From Paenibacillus sp. FSL R5-0766 (lineage in GTDB: Bacteria > Bacillota > Bacilli > Paenibacillales > Paenibacillaceae), in contig NZ_CP150227.1 of assembly GCF_037971845.1 (NCBI RefSeq), forward strand, positions 2,604,001 through 2,668,000: a stretch of DNA of 64,000 nt. The letters are read 5' to 3'. The notes under the pieces were generated by a model, which saw only the letters and a program-made list of their open reading frames with translations, had not been told where the DNA came from and did not search any database. Positions 8,576-15,423 of this stretch are shown in pieces. Made by a program: the position numbers and the translations under genes. The stretch's first letter is position 1. Every line of letters starts with the position of its first letter.

Positions 8576-9229
8576 ATGAAAGGTAAGATACTCTTCTTAT
8601 TATTTATTGCGATAGTGTTTTCATCTTGCCAAAATAGTAGTCAATTGACTACCATGAACAGCGAAACTAAATCAATAATGAATTCTGAACTGCCTCCTGA
8701 TGTAGTGAGTAAAGGTGATGGAACAGAATCGAAAGAAATAACTGAAAGTCAATCAGATGCTTCTAACAATGAAGTGTTATCCATGAGCATTGGGAACTAT
8801 GAATTGAAAGGAGAATTTTATGATGAAATGCTTCGAAATCCTATAGATCATGATTATGAAGTGGAATTTAATGAGGCTCAAAATTCAAAAGAGATTATTA
8901 CAACAATGGGATGGGGGGCGTTGGAAAGCAAATATACAGAGATTTGGGATAAAGAGTTGAATCAAATATATAAAAAGCTTCGTTCTAAGTTGGATAGAGA
9001 ACCAAGAGAAGCACTAATCGAATCGCAGAAAGAATGGTTACAGTATCACTTAAAGGAAACAAAATTTGTAGAGAAGGCATTTATTAATAATGGTTACCTT
9101 GGATCAAAAGGTTCGGTAAGCCTAGGCACGGTTATACGGGAGAGAATTAGGGAAAGAACAATGCAATTATTTGAATATCGATATTTGCTAGATGGTGAAG
9201 TTGAGTTTTTATACCAAAGTAAAAAATAG
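8576..9229 (+). CDS. Lipoprotein with LprI-like (DUF1311) domain
   Basis: 217 aa. A short lysine-containing N-terminus, a hydrophobic stretch LFLLFIAIVF and the lipobox FSSC (Cys19 or so) mark it as a membrane-anchored lipoprotein. A Ser/Thr/Glu-rich linker follows. The C-terminal part, with EIWDKELNQIYKKL and KEWLQYH, fits the DUF1311/LprI family; a few LprI members inhibit lysozyme, but that role is not shown for this group. AAGGAGA precedes the ATG by 9 bp. The only exported product in the cassette-like array. Confidence 0.75.
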   Translation: MKGKILFLLFIAIVFSSCQNSSQLTTMNSETKSIMNSELPPDVVSKGDGTESKEITESQSDASNNEVLSMSIGNYELKGEFYDEMLRNPIDHDYEVEFNEAQNSKEIITTMGWGALESKYTEIWDKELNQIYKKLRSKLDREPREALIESQKEWLQYHLKETKFVEKAFINNGYLGSKGSVSLGTVIRERIRERTMQLFEYRYLLDGEVEFLYQSKK

Positions 9230-9280
9230 AGTTGGAATCTGAATCAAAGGTTTTAGGTGATGCTTCGAAGTCAGTAACGG

Positions 9281-9428
9281 CATATAACAATGTATTAAGT
9301 TGCAGGGATACCATACCTTGGTTATTAGATGTATAATCATGGAAGAAAACTCAGAAAACACGACTCAGCCTAAGATAAGAGCTATCCAAGGCTGGGTATT
9401 TTCGTGAACGTGCAGGACGTTATACAAC
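9281..9428 (+). repeat. attC-like structured element 11 (diverged)
   Basis: Left end CATATAACAATGTATTAAG resembles ATAACAACGTATTCAC of element 7. Inside is ATACCTTGGTTATT, and AGCC...AAGGCT can pair. Right end TTTTCGTGAACGTGCAGGACGTTATAC keeps CGTGAA and ACGTTATA. It lies between the lipoprotein and the small regulator gene. Confidence 0.55.
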
Positions 9429-9493
9429 AGAATCAAAAACAATAGGAAAAGAGAGTTTTATAACCCCAGAAGATAGAATTATGGAGGGGAAGC

Positions 9494-9715
9494 ATGAACA
9501 TAATCAAGTGTAATATACGAGAACTCATGGCAGAACATCGAATAGATGATATAACAGAGTTGATGGCAAAATCGGGCTTAAGTCGGAATTCGATCAATAA
9601 GCTCTATAGGGAAACAAATATAGAAACAACAAAGTTGGAAACCTTATTCAAGCTATGCGATACATTTAATTGTAAATTATCTGATTTGATCGAATACGTG
9701 CCAGGAGAAAAATAA
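9494..9715 (+). CDS. Small XRE-family transcriptional regulator (YozG-like)
   Basis: 73 aa. The whole protein is one helix-turn-helix domain: IRELMAEH, then ELMAKSGLSRNSINKLY (recognition helix) and KLETLFKLCDTFNCKLSDLIEYVP, the ending shared by the Cro/CI-type HTH_26 group such as YozG. GGAGGGG lies 8 bp before the ATG. It is alone in its unit. Such small regulators often control neighbouring genes or act as antitoxins; no partner is visible here. A paralogue is at 10855. Confidence 0.8.
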   Translation: MNIIKCNIRELMAEHRIDDITELMAKSGLSRNSINKLYRETNIETTKLETLFKLCDTFNCKLSDLIEYVPGEK

Positions 9716-9717
9716 AT

Positions 9718-9807
9718 AGTGAGGTCCGGAGCCTTGGTCTGTGGATGGAGTTTGAGAAGGAATTTCAGAGCCCCCCCTTTGGGTTCAAGAATACAGAAAC
9801 GTTATCC
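9718..9807 (+). repeat. attC-like structured element 12 (short)
   Basis: Starts at the stop of the regulator. GGAGCCTTGGTCTGTGG is the shared internal block, followed by GAGAAGGAATTTCAG, TTTGGGTTCAAGAATACAG and the terminus AACGTTATCC. It keeps the core and right end but lacks an obvious left arm. Confidence 0.55.
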
Positions 9808-9846
9808 AATACTCCCAATCAAAACAACAAGCATAGGAGCAATATT

Positions 9847-10248
9847 ATGACAATCATTTTCAAAGAAGTAAAAGACATTGATACACAAGCAATTCAAGAA
9901 CTGTTTCACTCGGTTGACTGGAAATCAGGAGATTTCCCAGAAGATCTTAGACAAGCAATAAACAACTCGCATACGGTTATTACTGCATGGGATGATAACA
10001 AATTAGTTGGTTTAATAAATGCATTGTCTGACGGCGTGATGACAGTATATTTTCATTACATGTTAGTACACAAAGAATATCAATCATTAGGAATTGGAAA
10101 GAGCATGATGGAACAAATGCTTAGTCGATATTCTAATGTCAAAACAAAAGTACTTATATCCTATGATAGTGCAGAAAAATTCTATGGAATATTTGGATTT
10201 AAGCCAGAAGAAGGAACTAAAGCCATGTTTATTTCAGATATGGTATAG
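9847..10248 (+). CDS. GNAT-family N-acetyltransferase
   Basis: 133 aa from ATG 9847, with AGGAG at 9835-9839; an in-frame ATG at 9745 would translate element 12 and was rejected. VHKEYQSLGIGKSMMEQML (about residues 78-96) holds the Q/RxxGxG/A acetyl-CoA pyrophosphate loop, and EKFYGIFGFKP is the usual C-terminal Tyr-containing segment. The acceptor substrate is unknown. Single gene between elements 12 and 13. Confidence 0.85.
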   Translation: MTIIFKEVKDIDTQAIQELFHSVDWKSGDFPEDLRQAINNSHTVITAWDDNKLVGLINALSDGVMTVYFHYMLVHKEYQSLGIGKSMMEQMLSRYSNVKTKVLISYDSAEKFYGIFGFKPEEGTKAMFISDMV

Positions 10249-10363
10249 CATTAAGAGGAATTTCGGTAGCAAGGAATCACAGTCATTGGACACATCCGCA
10301 CAGCGGCCGAATTAAAACGGGGACTTAAGTCGGTGGGGCGTCGTGAATACAGGAACGTTTCGA
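10249..10363 (+). repeat. attC-like structured element 13
   Basis: Type B core without a clear left arm: GTAGCAAGGAATCAC, TTGGACACATCCGCAC, GACTTAAGTCGGTGGGGCG, then TCGTGAATACAGGAACGTTTCGAC at the right. The terminus is AACGTTTCG in place of AACGTTATC. It starts right at the GNAT stop codon. Confidence 0.6.
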
Positions 10364-10395
10364 CAGACTCAAATGAAAAGAGAGCCATTTGGCTC

Positions 10396-10683
10396 TCAAT
10401 TAGATGATATATTTAATTCATTATGTAATTGAAGAGCATCCTTAAAACCTTGTAAGTAGATTTCACGTTCTAAGATTGCTTGAACAGAAAGGTCTGCGTC
10501 ATCGTAAAGAAATAGAGTTTTATGCATATCCTGAGGTAAAAGCTCATGTAACTGTTTGAAGTAAAGATTCCGATCTGAGGAGTATTGATTATAGATGGAG
10601 TTATTTTTGAGAAGATCGATATATAGAGCTTCAATCCGATTACGTATCAAAGAATCAAGTAGGACTTCTAAAGAATTGTGCAT
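10396..10683 (-). CDS. Hypothetical 95-aa protein, antisense to the array
   Basis: 95 aa on the minus strand with GGTGATC before the ATG. No recognised family with certainty; the ending REIYLQGFKDALQL and the charged helical pattern recall small uncharacterised Paenibacillus proteins (DUF6809-like), a weak resemblance. It is the only gene in the array that points left. It diverges from the regulator at 10855, and an AT-rich 170-bp stretch between them could hold promoters for both. The two genes share one unit between elements 13 and 14. Confidence 0.55.
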   Translation of the reverse strand: MHNSLEVLLDSLIRNRIEALYIDLLKNNSIYNQYSSDRNLYFKQLHELLPQDMHKTLFLYDDADLSVQAILEREIYLQGFKDALQLHNELNISSN

Positions 10684-10854
10684 AAAAGATCACCATCCGT
10701 TATGTTTTATTTTGCGAATAAAAATTTAACTTATTGAATATTATTTTATCATAACGAAAATCATATTCAAGTCATATCAAAGATATTTTTGATTAAGAAA
10801 AAATACTTTCATATAATTAAAGAAAAATTCAATTCGAATATGAAGGGATACCAG

Positions 10855-11058
10855 ATGATAAGTTATAAACCATTTCAAAAATTATTGATTGACAGGGAGA
10901 TTAAGAAGCAGGATTTATTAAAAATCACAGGGATCTCATCGGCAACGATGGCAAAACTCAATACGAATGAGTATGTATCTTTAGAAGTAATTGATAAATT
11001 ATGTACGGCATTGGGATGCCAGCCTGGAGATCTATTGGAGCATATAGCAGATCAATGA
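10855..11058 (+). CDS. Small XRE-family transcriptional regulator (YozG-like)
   Basis: 67 aa from ATG 10855, preceded by AAGGGA (10843-10848); the open frame extends upstream to 10789 without a ribosome site. Domain: FQKLLIDREIKKQDLLKITGISSATMAKL, then VIDKLCTALGCQPGDLLEHI, the HTH_26 pattern seen also at 9494. It diverges from the 95-aa gene at 10396, suggesting that it may regulate that gene or itself. Confidence 0.75.
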   Translation: MISYKPFQKLLIDREIKKQDLLKITGISSATMAKLNTNEYVSLEVIDKLCTALGCQPGDLLEHIADQ

Positions 11059-11064
11059 TGGGAC

Positions 11065-11200
11065 GATAACATCTGCTGTTAACCAAAATTGAGATTCCGT
11101 CGTATGACATAAAGCAACGGCTCCTAACGGAGCCTTGGTCTGCTAAATGGATTTCAAAGTTGATATTTTGGCAGACACCTCCGAGAGTTTGTTGAACTGC
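11065..11200 (+). repeat. attC-like structured element 14 (degenerate)
   Basis: GATAACATC at 11065-11073 gives the left end. CGGCTCC and GGAGCC make a short hairpin, next to GGAGCCTTGGTCTGC, the shared core, and GCAGACACCTCCGAGAG. The right terminus is not recognisable before the ribosome site of the next gene. Confidence 0.5.
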
Positions 11201-11257
11201 ATAAAAAAGGAAGGTGATTAGAAATCACTGCAATAAATTAAAAAGGAGAAGCTAATT

Positions 11258-11782
11258 ATGTCTAGACCTTTAAGAATTCATATTATAGGTTCAACTGGTA
11301 GCGGAAAAACATACCTTGGTCAAGTTTTGTCAGAGAAGTTACATATAAAAATTTACGAACTAGATACAGTCATGTGGAGCAGTAAAGTGGAGTTTTCAGG
11401 AAAGAATTCTCCAGACGTGAGAGATAAATTACTACATAAAATAATTGATAATGATAGTTGGATTGTAGAGGGAGTATATTATAAATGGCTTTCTGATAGC
11501 TTTTCAAGAGCAGATGTAATTTATTACCTAGACACTAATGTTTTGATTCGACATTTTAGAATTATCATGAGATTTGTTAAACAAAGAATAGGCGCAGAAA
11601 GATCTATATACAAGCAAACATTAAGAGGACTAATTGAAATGCTTATTTGGAATCATAAATTTAATAGTACAAATCGGAAAGAAATCTGTAGTTTCTTGTC
11701 CCCTTATAAAGACAAAGTGATAATCTTAAAAACCAACAGGCAAATGATAAGTTTACTCAATGAAGGCAGGGAAATCACATAA
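11258..11782 (+). CDS. P-loop kinase-like protein (FlaR/topology-modulation family)
   Basis: 174 aa. The P-loop GSTGSGKT (11-18) is near the N-terminus. YELDTVMW, then SWIVEGVYYKW and a basic lid FVKQRIGAER follow the adenylate-kinase-like pattern of the group often annotated as DNA topology modulation protein FlaR. It is likely a small-molecule kinase; no substrate is known. AAGGAGAAG lies 7 bp before the ATG. A clear paralogue lies at 40983 (GSCGSGKS, YELDNLIWD, WIVEGV). Its stop is inside element 15. Confidence 0.75.
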   Translation: MSRPLRIHIIGSTGSGKTYLGQVLSEKLHIKIYELDTVMWSSKVEFSGKNSPDVRDKLLHKIIDNDSWIVEGVYYKWLSDSFSRADVIYYLDTNVLIRHFRIIMRFVKQRIGAERSIYKQTLRGLIEMLIWNHKFNSTNRKEICSFLSPYKDKVIILKTNRQMISLLNEGREIT

Positions 11783-11842
11783 CTACGCATTCACACACCC
11801 AGCATATGCTGGGTCTTATATACAGAAAAGTATGTGAAATCG
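11778..11842 (+). repeat. attC-like structured element 15 (compact, 65 bp)
   Basis: Left end ATAACTACGCATTCACA (overlapping the stop codon of the kinase gene) matches ATAACAACGTATTCAC of element 7 with one inserted base. Right arm TGTGAAATCG pairs with ATTCACA. In the centre is a perfect palindrome CCCAGCATATGCTGGG. The size is close to that of the shortest known attC sites. The AACGTTAT terminus is not preserved. The palindrome could also act as a weak terminator. Confidence 0.5.
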
Positions 11843-11868
11843 ACGAAACTATTTAATGAGGGTGAACG

Positions 11869-12039
11869 ATGAAGATAATAAGAGATAGGGAAGAACTTGA
11901 AGGAACTGGTTATATTGAAGTTTTACCCGGGAAGTACCTTGGGCAATTTTGGAATGAGGACTCAATTTACTTTGATGAGGAAGTATTCGGCTTTGTAGAG
12001 AAAACAATAGAAAATATATTTTCTGGATATGATCATTAG
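11869..12039 (+). CDS. Hypothetical 56-aa protein
   Basis: Short frame ATG 11869 to TAG 12037-12039 with GAGGGTG at the right distance. The product is acidic (EDSIYFDEEVFGF) with no known motif. It was accepted because of the ribosome site, its position directly after element 15 and codon use like its neighbours. It may belong to the same unit as the small gene at 12088. Confidence 0.5.
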   Translation: MKIIRDREELEGTGYIEVLPGKYLGQFWNEDSIYFDEEVFGFVEKTIENIFSGYDH

Positions 12040-12087
12040 GCATTTAACGAAATACATCGAAAAACGTGGGAGGTGATCCTTGAGGAT

Positions 12088-12297
12088 TTGAAAACGCTTG
12101 CTAATCTCCTTGATGAAAAAGTAACAATGGAATTAATAAATGAACATGTATATTTCTTCTTTGGCAGTTCTAAAGATGAGTTTCAACAAGATTTTCTCAA
12201 TAGTGTTCAGAGACTTCGTGAATTAATCATAGAGTTTGTTGTATGGGTTGAAAAGCAATTAACAACTCAAGATTTTGTTTCAGTTCTAGGCATTTAG
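12088..12297 (+). CDS. Hypothetical 69-aa protein
   Basis: The frame is open from GTG 12073, but that codon lies in the ribosome site GGGAGGTGAT (12068-12077); TTG 12088 is the better start. The product is acidic and helical (ELINEHVYFFFG, QRLRELIIEFVVWVEKQL) without a recognised family. It is the last small gene before the IS element. A hairpin GTGGTT-ATTTA-AACCAC (about 12319-12336) follows and could end transcription. Confidence 0.45.
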   Translation: MKTLANLLDEKVTMELINEHVYFFFGSSKDEFQQDFLNSVQRLRELIIEFVVWVEKQLTTQDFVSVLGI

Positions 12298-12381
12298 CTA
12301 TTCCATTCGAGGAAGAGTGGTTATTTAAACCACCATAGGAGCCATTCCTGTAATGAAGTAATTTGAGCTTTGAATGAAAAA

Positions 12382-12449
12382 TGCGCCTTTAGTATACTGG
12401 GAATCGTTGTTCCGACCAAAGAACAATACCCACACACGAAAAGAGGCGC
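12382..12449 (+). promoter_or_regulatory. Long hairpin just upstream of the IS110 transposase
   Basis: GCGCCTTT (12382-12389) pairs with AAGAGGCGC at the other end (about 12441-12449), and inside TGGG...TTGTTC pairs with GAACAA..CCCA around the loop CGACCAAA. The ribosome site of the transposase (AGAGG) lies in the right arm, so the fold could limit its translation. It may also be a recombination end structure or part of the element's guide RNA. Confidence 0.5.
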
Positions 12450-12453
12450 ACAA

Positions 12454-13752
12454 ATGAAGTATAAGATGAAACAGAAACAGAATCAACGTATTACGCGAAT
12501 TACAGAAGATACGCTAGTCATTGGAGCAGACATTGCCAAAAAGATTCACGTAGCTAGAGCGGTAGATTTCCGTGGCATTGAATTAGGAAAAGACTGCGTG
12601 TTCTACAACGATCAGGAAGGGTTAACTAGGCTAGTAACATGGATGAAAGAACTTCAGGAGGTTCATCTGAAAACGGACATTGTTTTCGGAATTGAGCCTA
12701 CCGGGCACTACTGGTTTCCGCTAGCCGCTTTCCTGGAAGCTCGAGATATCAAGATCGTCATTGTGAACCCGCATCACGTAAACAAGAGCAAGGAACTTGA
12801 GGATAACTCGCCGACGAAGAGTGACTATAAGGATGCCAAAGTCATTGCAGATCTCATTCGAAACGGGAAGTACTCGGAGCCCAAATTGCCGGCAATGGAA
12901 TATGCCGAACTACGCATCCTCATGAATTTCCGTGAGAAGGTTATGGTGAGTTTAAACCAAGTCAAGGCACGTGTGCATAATTGGTTCGACCGCTATTTTC
13001 CAGAGTATTTGAGCGTGTTTAAAGATTGGGAAGGCAAAACTTCCTTGATGACCATGCGCCAGTTTCCGACACCGGAAGAGATCGTCTCTACAGGCGCCAG
13101 AGGCGTTCTCGCACACTGGAAAACGGAAGTGAAGCGTGGAGTTGGTATCAAGAGAGCGGAAAAGCTCTTTGCAACAGCCGGGATATCCATCGGGCTTACC
13201 GAAGGGTTACGAGCTGCGAGACTGGAGCTTCTGAGCTTGCTCGACCAGTATGAGCTTTTCTCTAAACAGGTGGAAACGACCATGAAACAGGTCATGGATA
13301 TCTTGAGTGAGATACCGGGAACGACGCAGATGTTGAATATCCCAGGCGTTGGCGCGGTTACCGTTGCAGGATTTCTGGCTGAGGTTGGCGATCTGAGTCA
13401 TTACGACCACGGGCAACAAATCATCCGGTTGGCGGGCTTGAATCTAAAAGAAAATAGTTCTGGTAAGCGTAAGGGTAAAACGGGCATTACCAAGCGTGGA
13501 CGATCTCGACTAAGAGCCCTATTGTTCCGTTGCGTCATGCCAATGGTAGCTAAGAATGAGGAGTTCAAGGCCCTTCACAAGTATTTCACAACACGAAGTC
13601 AAAATCCGCTGAAGAAAAAGCAGTCGCTCATCGCGCTCTGCGGCAAACTGATACGCGTCCTGCACACGCTGGGGACGAAGGAAATAGAGTACAACGCAAA
13701 CGAAGTTCTTGGTCCTGTACGACAAGCGCAGTTACAACAGATTGCAGCTTAG
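12454..13752 (+). CDS. IS110-family DEDD transposase
   Basis: 432 aa from ATG 12454 with AGAGG upstream; a TTG at 12370 in the same frame was rejected because it precedes the hairpin. The N-terminal RuvC-like domain shows GADIAKK, then FGIEPTGHYW, then KSDYKDAKVIADL, the D-E-D-D residues of the family. The C-terminal Transposase_20 domain has LNIPGVGAVTVAGFLAEVGD, followed by IRLAGLNLKENSSGKRKGKT with the conserved serine. Together with a bridge RNA the enzyme joins target and donor DNA. The GC content is higher than in the flanking cassettes, which fits later arrival. It appears intact. Confidence 0.95.
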   Translation: MKYKMKQKQNQRITRITEDTLVIGADIAKKIHVARAVDFRGIELGKDCVFYNDQEGLTRLVTWMKELQEVHLKTDIVFGIEPTGHYWFPLAAFLEARDIKIVIVNPHHVNKSKELEDNSPTKSDYKDAKVIADLIRNGKYSEPKLPAMEYAELRILMNFREKVMVSLNQVKARVHNWFDRYFPEYLSVFKDWEGKTSLMTMRQFPTPEEIVSTGARGVLAHWKTEVKRGVGIKRAEKLFATAGISIGLTEGLRAARLELLSLLDQYELFSKQVETTMKQVMDILSEIPGTTQMLNIPGVGAVTVAGFLAEVGDLSHYDHGQQIIRLAGLNLKENSSGKRKGKTGITKRGRSRLRALLFRCVMPMVAKNEEFKALHKYFTTRSQNPLKKKQSLIALCGKLIRVLHTLGTKEIEYNANEVLGPVRQAQLQQIAA

Positions 13753-14060
13753 TTCAAAGAATCAATAGCCTGAAATCTCCACTCGTTCACAGATGTATAA
13801 CGAGACAATTGAAGCACCGGAGAAGCCGAAGAATACCATTCCATAAGGGCAACGACCCCGTTTAGGAGCAAGAATCGGCCTCCACCCCTTGGCAGGTAGA
13901 ACGAAGGAATGTAAGGGCAATGACCCCGCGTGACATGGGAGGGTGAACCCCGAGGGAGATGTGGAGATCCACTGTGCGATCATAAGCATGACCACAGTTT
14001 GGATAAAAAATGGAGTCCAAGCTCTGTTCCCGTCACCGGTCATTACAGCAAAATCTGGTT
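13753..14060 (+). ncRNA. Right non-coding end of the IS110 element; candidate bridge RNA region
   Basis: About 300 bp without a credible gene. AAGGGCAACGACCCCG (about 13846-13861) is repeated with one change as AAGGGCAATGACCCCG (about 13914-13929), and both can fold GGG...CCC. Other parts (GGGAGGGTGAACCCCGAGGGAG) are also G/C-clustered. IS110 relatives encode a guide (bridge) RNA in a non-coding end, in the IS1111 subgroup on the right. The call rests on position and structure only. Confidence 0.4.
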
Positions 14061-14162
14061 CTGAACCAATATTCCTCCATCAATCCAAGATGTCGAGGTT
14101 GTAAATCTACGAATGGACGAGAAAACAGGCGAAAACGTTACTTTATAGTGGGAGGAATTAGA

Positions 14163-14564
14163 ATGAAATTTATCGTTTCTGCTAGTGTAATCGTTCTCAA
14201 TGAACATAATGAGATTTTACTCATGAAAGGTCGAAGAGGTTGGGAAATGCCTCAAGGTTGTGTTGAAGAAGGAGAGACTATTAGGCAGGCAGCAGTTAGA
14301 GAAGTGAAAGAGGAAACAGGGATTGACATTGAATTAATTAAATTTTGTGGTTTGTATCAGAACATAACGCGCGGTGTATGCAACAATATATTTACTGGGA
14401 AACCGATTGGTGGAGCTTTAACTACCAGTGATGAAAGTGAAGAGGTGGGCTACTTTACTTTAGAAGAAGCTGGGCAAATGATAACATGGGGAAATTTCTA
14501 TAACAGAATTCATAATGCATTAGATGAGAAAAGCCATCCTTTTTTGATTGAATTTTCAGAATAA
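14163..14564 (+). CDS. Nudix hydrolase
   Basis: 133 aa from ATG 14163, with GGGAGGAAT 6 bp upstream; the open frame begins at 14010 in IS sequence. The Nudix box GCVEEGE...REVKEETGI spans residues 32-54 and is complete. It resembles bacterial MutT/NUDIX proteins of the ADP-ribose or dNTP hydrolysing type; the substrate is not predictable. AACGTTAC 23 bp before the ribosome site suggests that this gene was the next cassette before the IS element inserted. Confidence 0.85.
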   Translation: MKFIVSASVIVLNEHNEILLMKGRRGWEMPQGCVEEGETIRQAAVREVKEETGIDIELIKFCGLYQNITRGVCNNIFTGKPIGGALTTSDESEEVGYFTLEEAGQMITWGNFYNRIHNALDEKSHPFLIEFSE

Positions 14565-14862
14565 GGTCACTCATTATGGTAGACTCCACCATAAAGTCGC
14601 TCCTCTCTTGGTTGGTGATGTTCTAGACAAGCACCATTCTACCCAAGATAGGGGCGCTTCTTATATAATTGTACCTTCGTAACTCAGGTTTAATTGTGCT
14701 AGTTTTCTAATCCAAATACAGATATGAGAGTAGTGTAATATAAGGAGCAGCCCGAGAATAAAGGTTGCTTCTTTTTTGCTTTTATACTTCGCAAATGGAA
14801 CATTGTGGGTTATATTGGATATGATTTGGTTCTATAGTAGAGAAATGGAGAGGTGGTCAACC
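14565..14862. other. 298-bp non-coding stretch with a short hairpin
   Basis: TTATGGT-AGACTCC-ACCATAA (about 14574-14594) is a good stem-loop directly after the Nudix gene, without a long T run. CCAAGATAGGGGCGCTTC and GGAGCAGCCCGAGAATAAAGG follow. No gene or clear array element was found. The region could be the right edge of the array. Confidence 0.4.
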
Positions 14863-15390
14863 TTGGATGAAAATGTAAGCTTTCCGATAGGACACTTTGA
14901 GCCAATTCTTAAATTCTCTAATGAGGACAGAATCCACATCATAGGTCAAATTCCCGGAATTACGAAGACCTTAAGAGAGATTACACAACATCTCAATGAT
15001 GATCAACTTTGTACTCCTTATCGTGATGGCGGTTGGACGATCATACAGATTGTGCACCACCTTGCGGACAATGACATGAACGTTTATATCAGATTTAAGA
15101 GAGCCTTGACTGAAGATGAACCGGTGGCAAGCTCATATCGAGAGGATTTATGGGCATCATTACATGATTACAGGAATACGCCCATCGAAGATTCAATTTT
15201 GCTGATGGAGATACTGCACAAGCGATTTCTCACGTTGCTACATGGTTTACATCCCGATCAGTTTAGACGAACAATTCAAACAGAAGTGTTAGGTACAATT
15301 TCATTGGATATCGCGATTCAAAGATTTGTATGGCACGGGCAGCATCATATTGCTCAAATTAAATCTTGTATAACATCGCAGAGATGGTAG
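14863..15390 (+). CDS. DinB-superfamily putative metal-dependent hydrolase (YfiT/BstA-like)
   Basis: 175 aa from TTG 14863 with GGAGAGGTGG (14848-14857) in front. FPIGHFEP at the start, WTIIQIVHHLADNDMN (metal His) and RFVWHGQHHIAQI at the end (His ligands HGQHH) match the YfiT group of four-helix DinB-like proteins. Some members are bacillithiol S-transferases (BstA), which would suit a Bacillota host. Cytoplasmic. It starts a run of plus-strand accessory genes. Confidence 0.85.
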   Translation: MDENVSFPIGHFEPILKFSNEDRIHIIGQIPGITKTLREITQHLNDDQLCTPYRDGGWTIIQIVHHLADNDMNVYIRFKRALTEDEPVASSYREDLWASLHDYRNTPIEDSILLMEILHKRFLTLLHGLHPDQFRRTIQTEVLGTISLDIAIQRFVWHGQHHIAQIKSCITSQRW

Positions 15391-15423
15391 GTCTTATACA
15401 CATCTCAAGTGTGGAGGTAACAT

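Larger units (their letters stand above)
12370..14060 (+). mobile_element. IS110-family insertion sequence (limits approximate)
   Basis: One transposase gene with a short left non-coding end and a long right one (about 300 bp). Neither terminal inverted repeats nor a target duplication is visible, as is usual for IS110 elements, which recombine through an RNA-guided DEDD transposase. The limits given are a guess from where cassette-like sequence stops and resumes. The element sits at the right edge of the array; the sequence after it contains GAAAACGTTAC (14131-14141) and then a Nudix gene, similar to the right end of an array element. Confidence 0.6.

Noticed and set aside
9745-9846. N-terminal extension of the GNAT gene through element 12
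   Set aside because: It translates repeat sequence; ATG 9847 has a clear AGGAG site.
283-10363. Riboswitches or T-box leaders in front of each gene
   Set aside because: The same element precedes genes of unrelated function, shows inverted terminal arms, and has no terminator before the genes. A recombination site explains this better, though an RNA role is not excluded.
283-11842. CRISPR array
   Set aside because: The repeats are long, variable, and separated by whole genes of different length, not by uniform short spacers; no cas genes are present.
283-11842. Copies of a small insertion element (MITE)
   Set aside because: No constant target duplication was seen, and the elements fall regularly at gene ends with fixed orientation, which random insertion would not give.
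12993-13725. Several open frames on both strands inside the transposase gene
   Set aside because: Shadows of the transposase reading frame without ribosome sites or known motifs.
13762-14043. 93-aa minus-strand frame in the right end of the IS element
   Set aside because: It covers the repeated structured words; no ribosome site and no family. A non-coding role is more likely.
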